Positions 27,601 to 40,000 of a DNA stretch of 64,000 nucleotides are shown piece by piece (positions within the stretch are counted from its first letter, which is position 1; the number at the start of each line of letters is the position of its first letter). Origin of the DNA: Diadema setosum (taxonomy: Eukaryota > Echinodermata > Echinoidea > Diadematoida > Diadematidae); contig CM067070.1 in the NCBI GenBank assembly GCA_033980235.1, forward strand, positions 10,300,046-10,364,045. Reading direction: 5' to 3'. Under the pieces are notes generated by a model. It saw nothing but the letters and a program-made list of their open reading frames with translations, had not been told where the DNA came from and did no database searches. The position numbers and the translations under genes are program-made.

Positions 27601-30600
27601 TGTTAATTTACAGATCAGCAGTTGTGATCTTCCACAAATTCAATTTGTAGAAGGAGACAAATTACAGAATCATCATATTTTCATAAAATTTTGCACATGC
27701 CCTGATTGATTTTATGCGCTACCTATCCCCCTCTTTGCCTCCCATCCTGAAATCAAAAGATTTCACAAATCTCGAGGAGTCTCACCAGCTGGACAGGTCG
27801 TCATATTTGTCATTGCCTCATCCTCGCAGTAGTAGCCCGCCTCGCAGACGAAGCACTCCCCGGCCCGATCGAAGGGCATGTAGTACCCCTGAGCGCAGGG
27901 GTAGGGCTGGGTGGAACCAGAGGGGGAGTAGTAGCCCGGCTGGGTGACCGTTTGATTGGGGTTTGTGGCCCCGCCCGTACAGTAGAAACCTGGGTTGCAG
28001 GGTCCCGTGGGTTCTGCAGGAGAAAAGTTTAAGTTTAGTATGAATATCAAGAAGAAGTCTTAATCAAGGGGACATATTCTTCTTTTACTGCATGCTACAA
28101 TTCAAAAAGAAAGATTAACTTAAAAGAATTTTGTTTACTATGGCTTATGTTGATTTCTTATGGAGACATTTGAAGAGTTTGTTTGCAAAACCGATAAGTC
28201 CATTTTTGATGATTTTGAAGTACACGTGTACGATCTCTGTCATAAAGTACAAAATAATACATTTTAAATGATATATTGGTCACTACATATAAAGGTACAT
28301 TTTTGAAGTTATGGTCAAAAGAAGCAAAAATTTTCTTATTCTCTTTATTTTTCTTGACCTTTAATGGCAAATATCTCCATTTGGCAAATATGGACTTATC
28401 GGTTTTTGCGAACAAACTCTTCATTTCTTTGATATCAATGTGATTATAAACATATTTTGCTACAAGTACAAATATTATTAATCACTTTGAATCTCCTGGG
28501 AAATAGTTTGCATGCACCTGGATCTGTTTGTAAAACCAACTGTACATTGAGACCACATATACTGTAGAATATATTTGGCAAGCTTTACTTTTTTTTTTGC
28601 AAATCAGGAATTCCTGACTTTTTCTAGAGAGCTTATCTTCGCAGTTGCGGAGTACAGCACTGGACAGAGAAATGTAGGCGTGCACGTCACATTCGTGTCG
28701 GGATCACAGTTGATATTTGCGTGTGTTGTAAGATTCACAAATAGCACCTGATTGGCGAAATATATGGCGTATACAGTATTTCCTGACACAGTTGTGTATT
28801 GAGAGATTTGGCTGTGAATTAACTGTATTACCTGGAGTCCTGGCATTGCTGCAGTAATACCCTGGGAGGCAGTCTTCACACCCCTGGGCGTCTACAGCTC
28901 CCGACACGTTGCTGAAGGTACCTGGCGGACACGGTGCGCTCTCGTACGAACCTAGATTCACAAATGGTGTTTAATGCTTGCATTTAGATGAATACATTCC
29001 TTTGTTCATCAACATTTGAGTGTTGTTGTGTGTTTTTTTTTTTCAACTGATCAAATAGATTTGGATTGGGGAAATCCATATTAATCATAATCCACCAGCA
29101 CCATAGCAACCATTAGTATCAAATGTATGATCGTCTCCTGTACTAACCTATCATACTTTATCAGGACTGTGAAATTCATTCTCATTCATACTACTGCTAT
29201 AATTACTACTACCCCTGTGCTATAATGCTTTTCACAAACTGCTACATATATCATAGGAATAAAATCAGTCAATATATTCATCATTCACTATTGTAACATC
29301 ATCACCAACATCACCATGATTGACATTCCTAGTACTGTCATTAAGCTTTTATATCTTTGATCATCGCTCTCACATGTCAAGAAAAATTCTTGATCATTGT
29401 AAGTATCATAATCAAACATCAATCACATTCATTATCACCACCATCACCATCATCACCATCATCATCATCATCATCACCATCATCAACACCATCACCTTTA
29501 TCATCATCATCATTATCATCATCATCATCATCATCACCATCATCATCACCATCACCACCATCATCATCACCATCACCATCACCATCACCATCACCATCAC
29601 CATCACCATCACCATCACCATCACCACCATCGTCACCATCACCATCACCATCACCACCACCATCGTCACCATCACCACCATCGTCACCGTCACCGTCACC
29701 ATTACCACCATTATCATCATCACCATCATCACCACCATCACCATCACCATCATCAGAATTCTCCACCTCACTCTCCCATCTCTCTGAGCGCACCTGTCAC
29801 ACAGAATCCTCCAGCAGGGCAGATTTCTCCCGTTACTCCATCTGTAGGGGTGGAGGTGTATGCCCCGCCGTAGCAAATGTACCCTGGATCACACTGGGCC
29901 CTCGGAGTCTGGAGACCAGGGGCGTCACAGTACCACCCAGGGTCGCACTGGGGGCAGTCCGTCAATGCTCCTGCACCTGTTGGTGTCAATGAGAAGGGTG
30001 GGGGATTCATTAACCCACTGCCAACAGAAACCTCTTGGGTCCTATACAAAGTCTACAGGACTTTGAGAATATGCCCGGATACACGTTAAACAATTATACC
30101 TGAACCAGTCATCTAGCAACATATTACTAGCACATAGCTAGATCATAGTTGTCAAATTTGCAGCAGTTATACAGAATGTTAATTAACCAGCACCTCAAGA
30201 ATCCAATTCATCTGGATGCTGCCCTTGACTATTGGTAAGACAATGCGAAAAAACTCAGGAGCACTTCATTTCACTTTAACAGGAAATAATGTGACCTTGA
30301 GGCTGGTCATTCTAAACATGTCTGGCAGCATGATAGGAAGTACTGAGAAAAATTATGACATTACTCAAGAGAGGTGTGAATACAGCAAAGAGATTTTCTG
30401 AGAAACAAGTGTGTACTGGGCAATGCACTGACCTGTATCGTTGCCATAGCGACCAGCTATACACGGGATGGGGGCCGTGGAGTTCTCTGGGCAGTAGTAG
30501 CCACGGGGACAGATGATTCCATTTGCCGACCCTAGAGGGCAGTATTCACCGTATGGGCAGGGGATGCAGTCTGCTTCGAAGCGCGCTCCAGTGGAATCAA

Positions 30601-33600
30601 AGTACGTCCCTGCTGGGCATGGCACCTTCAAAGCACACATCACCATCACATTGAATCTTTTAATATAACTATTCCATCAAATCACAATTACAGATTGAAT
30701 CACTATTCTTCCAGCTCAAATTCTAAGTTTAAAGACTTCCATATCTTAAAGGGATGGTATAGTTTTGGTTGAGATGAGGATTCAGGTTTCAACTTTTTGC
30801 AAGATAATTAGAAACCACTTACATGACATATTAAAGAGCATACAATTTTAAAAGAAATTGATGGTTTATTTAATGAAAATCGGTTTTGAAATGGCTAAGA
30901 TATCCAAAAACAAAGTAAAACAAAGTGGTCCTAATGAAAGGTGGGTCCCATCCATTACTAGGAACTCTTTGTTTTTGGATATCTCAGTCATTTCAAAACA
31001 AATTTTCATGAAATAAACTTTTGATTCCTATTACCATTGTACACTCTCATATATTTTACATACACCCTAAGTGCTAAAACATGACAATCATTATTAGTAG
31101 TAATCCTTAAATCAAGGAGAAAAAAAAGTAGTAAGATTAACTTGTGTAACCCACCTGCTGTGGACCATAGGAACCAATCAATGAAGGCGTGGTGGCATAC
31201 GGGTTGTTAATGTTGGTGGGGCAGTAGTAGCCTGGGTCACATGGACCATTGGTTGTGTTGACCCCCTCAAGGCAGTAAAAACCGGCATCACAAGGGGTGC
31301 AATCAGTGATGGCTCCCAGCCCGGTGGTCGGGTTGTATGTCCCCACCGGACAATTCAGCTCCTCGGGTGTGGCTGCAGAAGTAAAATTTTTTTAAAGAGA
31401 GAAGGCATGACATTTTAGACTTTCTCTCTATCTGCGCTTAGTTAATTTTGAGTTAAAGATAATAAAAAGTTTTGGTACCTCAAAAGCTTCCCTTAATTTC
31501 CTTGTCTTGGTTTGTGTTTCAGGTTAAAGTACGTTGTCTGTGAGAATTACTCGCCCCAAAGTGCTCTCATGTCTTAGTAATCATGCAATAATGGTTTCGT
31601 ACCAGAGCCGATCCGTCCAGCGTCGATAAATATTGTACGAAACCACTGACTGCGACCAGCAGCGTGCAGCCCATTGTACGCATAGCTAACTGCGACCAGC
31701 AGCCCCATACGCATAGCGTAATGGGGCTTCGCATTGTAGCATTCAGGATCATGACAGAATTAGTATCGCGGGTAAATGTCAACTTAAAATCCAAAAATTT
31801 CTTCGATTTGAAGACTTACCAATTAAGTTGAAGTCTTGAAAACAGGCTTCGAACAACGTTTGGTTCTGCCAATAGTCCCTTTCTGTTCGAATTGATGACT
31901 GAATGTGACTCAGTCGAGAGGACCTTGGGAGAGTTACATACACTGGATACCATGGCCAGCGCATGCGCAAACAAACATCTTATCCATTCATGGATTTGAA
32001 ATTTGTGTGCGTGTGATGTGTTCGCATGCACTGGCTGTAGTATTCAGTGTACTGTATGTAGCTCTCCTAAGGTCCTGTCGACCGAGTCACATTCAGTCAT
32101 CAATTCGAACAGAAAGGGACTATAGGCAGAACCAAACGTTGCCCGAAGCCTGTTTCCAATACTTCAAGTTAATTGGTAAGTCTTCAAATTGAAGAATTTA
32201 TGGGATTTGAAGTTGACATTTACCCTGCGATACTAAATCTGTCATGATCCTGAATGCTACAATGCGAAGCCCGATTACGCTATGCGTATGGGACTGCTGG
32301 TCGCTATGCGTATGGGGCTGCTGATCGCAGTTAATTGCATGATTACTAAGACATGAGAGCACTTTGGGGCGAGTAAGTCTCACAGTGTTAGTTATATGAA
32401 AGGTACTTTAACCTGAAACACAAACTAAGACAAGGAAATTCAAGGACACTTTTGAGGTACCAAAACTTTTTATTATCTTTAAACATCTTTGATAGAGCGC
32501 ATCTATTTCAGTTTTACGGTCTCACCTTTGAACTCCCATCACCATATCATTACACTGAACAACACCAGATGCACCCCTCATTACACAATTATGTCTTCAG
32601 GTAAGCAAAACACAAACTTAAGGAGAATTCAGTCAAGACATATACACAGACTGTGCTGTGGGTTATCAAAATTTGTGTCCTTTAAGTACTGACTTGCGAA
32701 TATCAGAGAAAAAAAAGGACAACTTCGGAATATCAATTTTAGCAACAACCAATACCAAGATTATGTGGTAAGACACTAGATAAATGGAGTTTTCTAGCTT
32801 TGTCAGTAAAGGGCAGAGGATATCTGATGAGAGTGGAAGGGAAACATGAATTAGGCAGTAAATAAAAGCTTACCTTCCGGACAGTAGTGGCTGGTGCTAC
32901 AGTTGGTGGCCTCGCTGAGGGAGTGTAATCCTGTTGTGCAGTACAGACCGGCCGGACACCGCTTGTTGGTGGTCATGTCGGCATATGACGTTGTTGCGTT
33001 GTCGCAGTAGTAACCCGCCTCGCATGTCTCGCAGCTGCTCTTCCCCGGTTTGGAGAACATACTGGTGCCGCAAGGATAAGGGTTCACCGTCTGCGCCGTG
33101 CAGTAGGAACCTCCAGTGCACTCCAGGCAGTTGTCCTGGTACTGCGCCGGTGAACCGTAGAGGGTACCGTTCACATCAACACCGTCAGGCATGTAGGTAC
33201 CAGCAGGGCAGTCGACTGGATTGACGGCACCGTACTCGCAGAAATGACCTGAGGTGAACATGAGAAATTCAAGATTTTAATGCATGAATACACTGCCGGC
33301 CAGTTTTCTGGGCAATGAACTCCATTTTCTTCCCATCATCATCGTCACTATCATTACAATCATTATCACTATCATCATCATCATCATCATCGTCACTATC
33401 ATTACAATCATTATCACTATCACCATCATCATCATCATCGTCACTATCATTACAATCATTATCACTATCACCATCATCATCATCATCATCATCATCATTA
33501 TCATCAACATCATCATCATCATCATCATCGTCACTATCATTACAATCATTATCACTATCACCATCATCATCATCATCTTCATCATCATCATCATTATCAT

Positions 33601-33978
33601 CAACATCATCATCATCATCATCATCATCGTCACTATCATTACAATCATTATCACTATCACCATCATCATCATCATCATCATCATCGTCACTATCATTACA
33701 ATCATTATCACTATCACCATCATCATCATCATCATCATCATCGTCACTATCATTACAATCATTATCACTATCACCATCATCATCATCATCATCGTCACTA
33801 TCATTACAATCATTATCACTATCACCATCATCATCATCATCATCATCATCATCGTCACTATCATTACAATCATTATCACTATCACCATCATCATCATCAT
33901 CATCATCATCATCATTATCATCAACATCATTATCATCATCATCATCGTCACTATCATTACAATCATTATCACTATCAC

Positions 33979-34011
<33 letters not shown>

Positions 34012-37000
34012 TATCATCAACATCATTATCATCATCATCATCATCATATCATCATCATCATAATTGTCATTACAATCACTATCACCATCATCATCATCAC
34101 CATCATGACAGTCATTATGATCATCATCCTCATTAATTATTTCAATTTGTACTATCCCCCTCTTTTCATCACTGCAACCTTTATTACAAAGAGAACTATC
34201 ACATTTTGTTTTATTACAACATCACATCGTCATAATCATGGTATTCATAACATTAGCAGCATCAAAATAACAATCCCAAACCTAATTCATTACGTGAAGT
34301 CATCCAGCTGCAAAGTGTTTTTATTGTAACAGGTTGTTTTTAGGTTTGTTTGGGACACTTAATCCCTCAGTATTTGATGGATAAACATAAGTAGATAGCA
34401 AACAATCACATGGTAAATAGATGTCACAGTCTTCATTTTTGACCTGTAATTTCCTGTGTGTTGTTTGATCATTATATTGTGTGATTGGTATGTTCCACTT
34501 CTTTGAAACTGATGACAAAATGGCGTTTTTTACAAATAGTAGCGCTACATTGAATGTTATATCATCATCGTCACCAGTTGCTTCCATTGTCATGACAACC
34601 ATCATTATGACAACCATCATCACCCATTAGTCCTCACCCTGAGTGCAGTCTTGACACTGCGACACATTGACGCGCTGGGTGTGAGGGTTGTACGTCCCGT
34701 TGGGGCAGCCGTACTGCTCGGCGTACTCTGCCCCCTCTGGGCAGTAGAACCCAGGAGGACAGACGTCGGTCTCTGTTGGCTCTCCGCCTAAAAGAAGGAG
34801 GAAAACAAATGAAGAGTTTTATCAGAAAACGAGTTAACTCCATTCTTGTTAAGTTGAGATACATGTAATTGCAACTACAGCTGCAAAATAAACTAAGTGA
34901 AAAAGAAAATAAATTGTATGTGTTTTTTAAATCATAGCTAATTTAAGAATATTCCCTAATTTGCTACAAGTGACATACATGCATCACTGGAAAGGTTTTA
35001 TTTCATGCTATCGGATGATGGACTTACTTTCAAATGCTTATAAATGGCGCCTAGCCTATTTGGCCATGAAACTAATATTCACCATCTACAAGGTTGTGGA
35101 ACCAGTCTCAAATTGGCAACATGCCATGTTGCCCTTGAAATTTATAAATACAGTCTAAATAACACATTTGCATGAATCCAATTGACCACTATATGAGGAA
35201 AACATTTGATTTATTGAGATTTGATGATATGGTCAATAATTTTATAAACCAAATCATACTTTCAATATGCATCTTGGCACTTGCTATAACTTTGCTAGAC
35301 AACAAAGGCTCATGCTATAACAAAAGAATGATTCAAAAATTTGTCCTTCGTCTGCCTTACTCTGCTTGCTTGCCTTTTGCTTGCCTTTACTACTCCATTC
35401 TGCCAGGTCTTTGCTGCATTACTATCCTCATAACGGATGTTCACATGAATGCTACGAATCAGGAGAAGAGCTAGAAAGGGGAGAGACTTACCCAGACAGT
35501 AGTAGCCAGGGGTGCAGGGGGTGCACTGGTCAGCTCGCGACAGGTTGGACAGGGGAGAGAAGGTTCCGGCCAGGCAGGGGTAGCGGTCAGGGCTGGGCGT
35601 CTGCAGAGGGCAGTAGTAACCCGGCCTGCAGGGCTGGGGTGGGTTGACCGTCTCACCTGTTGGTCAAGCAAAGAGTGAGCCATTGTTGGCAGAGGTAGGC
35701 TTACATACAGGATGGATAGAGGAGACATGATTTGCTTCATTAAAGCCATCGAGTCCTGGGGTAATTTTGCTGCAAAGCTTATCATCAATTCATCATTGAA
35801 CTAGCAACTCTCTATTTTACTGTGTGCTAAGATTAGGCTGGAATTCATTAAATTGGCCCACAATCAGAAAATAATGTCCCAACTGAAGTGAAACACAAAC
35901 TTTGATATTGTATACTGTGTTGCTAATTCAAAAATCTAATCATGCATTTATGAATGAGGAAGGCTCTTGAAAATTTTTTATTTGAAAGACAGAGGGCATA
36001 ATGACAGATGCCACATTACCAATGAATTCTGTTGCTTCCCATAATACAATCAACATTTCCATCGCACAAGTTTTCCATCTCTCAATCACACTACCTGTCC
36101 ATAGCACACTATGGCAATCACTCCATCACAAGCCTATTAACAGAATGGGTCAGAGAGGTCAGAGGTCAGAGGTAAAAGGTCAAACCTGTAGCCCAGTCAC
36201 AGTAGTAGCCCTCCCAGCAGGGGTCACACTCCTCGGGTGCCGTCAGGCTCGTTGACCCTGTGTACGTTCCCGGAGCACAGGGGTACTGGTCATTGGTGAT
36301 GGTTCCATTCGGACAGTAGTAACCTGTTACAGAAATAGACAGAACAGGAGTTCAGTGTTCACCCCATTGAGGACTAGCTGATTTTTCTGTGACACGTTTC
36401 CCTGAGTATACATGGTACAATGTACTAGTCTTCCATGGGTTAACATCTGGCATTGAAATGTGCTGAATCAGGAATATTTGGTAGAAAGCATAATGTAGTT
36501 GCAAACAGAACAAAGAATTCTTGACTATAAATCAGGAATCAAGTCTTCAGTAACTGCAGAGTTTTATTTGACTTCAAAGACCATTTAGTGAGGAAACGAA
36601 AAGCAATGGGAAGACTGGCCCGACTCAGATATATTCAGGAGTTCCTGGAACAAATTGTGTGCAGCTTTATCACTGACCTCTATGTAAACTAAGTATATAA
36701 GCAACCAAAGAATCTTGACTGCACATAATTATTAGCTGATGGACAATTCTGTTGTGGTTTTCAAATGTACCCCGGTGGGTAGCAAATGAAGATCAATTCG
36801 ATCAGGCCAACTTTCTCTCCCCACGTTACTAGATCTGTGAAACATTATTTGTGGCATTTAGATCACTTAACAGCATGATGCTGCTCCATTAACTGGAATC
36901 AAACCTGCAGCTAAGAGTACATTCAATCCACATTTCCCCACCAGGGTATATATACCACATATGTTCTGCCCGGCAGAATGTACATCCAACCACAAACACT

Positions 37001-40000
37001 TTCAGTTTCCTGTCATGAAACCTAGGAGGAATACTTCAGCTGAAAACTGTCTTCCTCAACAACTCTAACAGGTGTCACTGATGGGACTTGAACCATCAGT
37101 CTCCTTATAGAAGCCCAGTAAAGTGCTCAAACCACTTGACCAAAGCGTTTCCACATAACGGTGCAGCATAATAACACCCTAACCCTACTGTCATGCATAC
37201 CTTGTGCACAGGGGTGCGAGCTGTTGGTGAGCCCAGGTACAGGGCAGGAGCGACCCTGGTCACACAGCCGACAGTTGTAGGCGTGGCCTGCGCCCTCGTC
37301 CCCATTGTACGTGCCAGGTTCGCAGAGGATGGGGGAGGTGGTGGGGGAATTAGCACTGCCAAAGGGGCAGTAAGCTCCGGCGGGACAGGTGATACACATG
37401 GTCATGTTCTCAAAACCGATGTCATCACTGTAAGGATATATCAACAGCAAGCAGAGAGCATAAAGTTATTGGATGTCTCAAAGAGACAGTTCTTCCTTTC
37501 TTCTTTATGCCTAAAGATGACGCTTTGAAAGGTGGATATACTGTAAATGTTGACCGATTGAGGAAGTAATATTTAAGACTGTAAATGTTGACTTATTGGG
37601 GGGAAAATATTTAGGACTATCACAAAACGAAAGTATCTTTGATATTCTACACTGTGTGTTCATTATTCTAGTCATTCTTTATCTAGCACGTGACATGAAT
37701 CACAATCATGACAATGACTAGCACTTTGTGAGGGGAAGGGGGAACATTATCAAATACTGCTCTCCCATGAAAACTCCATCTGAACACTTTAACAGTGAGT
37801 CAGTCTAAAATGGAGTCAAGGTTAATCAATTAACAATATTTGTAGGATCTTTGAATAATCATCAAAATATGCAACTGACAAATATATTAATCTTTGTTAA
37901 GGAATATGAATATTTTCGCTGATACACAAAATGATTTATGGCCATTGCATGAACATAACATCCAATAATCATATAACATTCCATTATTACACTAACTTAC
38001 GCTCTCATAAGTTCTGCCTGCCAGTAAAAGGAATCAATGAATCAAATTCTCAGAAAAAAAAACTTATTGCATCAAATTTCCATCATTTAATCATGATGGA
38101 TATTAAGGTTTGGAATCTTGATGTTTTCACTATTAAAACTTGATTACTTTAATACAGCCCTAGATCAAACATCCATAGAACAGGTGGTCAAGTCACTGAC
38201 CCATAGGTTCCTAGCGGACAAGGATTCTGGAAGCCCGAGTATTGTCCAGCCAAACAGTAGAATCCCGCTGGACATGGAGTCCCGTCGGTCGAGCTGCCCT
38301 CAGGACAGTAATTTCCCGCCGGACAGGTGATGCAGGCAATAGCCTCTGAGGACTGGTTCATGCGGTCATTGTAAGTACCACCTGGGAGATTGAAAAAAAA
38401 AATCATAAGGATATAGATCTCAACTTGTTTCACTAGCATCATGTTAGATGTCAATAAGATTACTTCATTCTTCTCTAAGCCCTTCAATTAGTTGGGTCAT
38501 CTCAACTCGTGGTGGTAAGTTGCTACTGGAATGGATTTGTGTCAAATTTTAGAGAGACATATTTTCTGGCAGCTATGAGCAAGTACATTTAGAATTTTCT
38601 TGACTCTTCTGCAAAATATTTGGCCAATCTTGTGATTTTTTTGAAAGCCTTTCATATTAATGTCGAATCCATAATCTAAATGAAATTTCCAGTTGTAGAT
38701 GTAACAATATACTGGTTTAGTTGCTTAACAATCCACATATTGCATTCAGAACTTGAGCGAAGGTGTTCCATGAATGAAAACATTAAAAAAAAAAAAAAAA
38801 AAAATGTCTTAATCCTTTTTGTACCAAGGGCTTTGGATATTGTGTACACTGTTATGAAATTTTTCTTGCCAAGTGGCACTCAAAGCACAAAAATGGTGAA
38901 ATAAACATAAAGATAAGAAGAAAAATCATGGTAGATGACGCTGTCTCCTTACCAGGGCAAGGGAACCTGGTGTCATAGGTGGTGCCGGTGGGACAGTAGT
39001 GGCCGGTTGGACACTGGTTGCTGACGTAGTCTGACATTCCTTCTGTGTCACAGAAGAATCCTGGAACACATTGAGAGGTAATGTCAAGAAACGGGATGAA
39101 CCTCATTACAACATGACAACTCAATTTCATTCATATTTTGAGACTTTTTGCTAATGATCTATTCATGACTTCTTGAGGAAATGATGACCTACAAAGGACA
39201 AGATAATGGCAAAAGCAGTTACACTAATTACTTTCTGTAATAGGGATAAAATGATTTAAACTCTTTTTCTTGCCTTTTCTCCTTTATGTTAAATTGTGTC
39301 CTTGCCAGATGGAAATAGATTCATTAATTAGTGGGGCAGCCATTGAATAAACTGTGAACAATTGCTCAATTTATGTGATGTCAAACTTCCCCAAAGGTTG
39401 AAAACCATACTTTTGAAACTATCAATATTAACTCTGACAGCTAATATCAATTCAAAAGTTGGTGAAAGCTGACCTCTTGACCCCTCAAATCTGATTTCTA
39501 CGTCATTAGCAACAAACTGAATTCACATCACGAGTGCCAACCAGATGAGCTATACATCATTGCCAAGGACCCTTTCAAATGAGAAATCAAAATCAATTAA
39601 TTTGTAAATCAAGCAAAATTATCCATAGGAATAATTCAGATCCTTTTAATTTTCATACTTATAGTCAGATATAACTAACTAGGCAGTCCCATGTGTAGGC
39701 TCCTCTAATCCAAAGTGTTAACCCCTTAAGGACGAACTGATTTTGCTATAACACACATTTCTCATAGACACCTGCCCGAGTATACTCGGGACCAGCCTTC
39801 AAAGGGTTAAGCTAAAGTTCATGCAATATAGTCTCACCGGGTGGGCATGCCAGACACGCCTCTTTCTCAGTCTTGGAGCCATTGTAAGGGTTGTAGGTAC
39901 CCAGGGGGCACTCATACCGGTCCTTGCCATCACACCAGCCTCCCGGCTCGCAGAGGTCCGCCTCGGGCGTGGCACTGGTGGAGCCCTCGTCACAGGTGTA

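Noticed and set aside
33277..34136. Frames of Ser/Leu, Ile/Thr and Met/Val repeats
   Set aside because: Same reason: an (ATC)n array gives open frames in every phase.
37072..37150. A possible tRNA gene on the minus strand
   Set aside because: Box A and B are present, but the acceptor stem does not close; treated as a SINE head.
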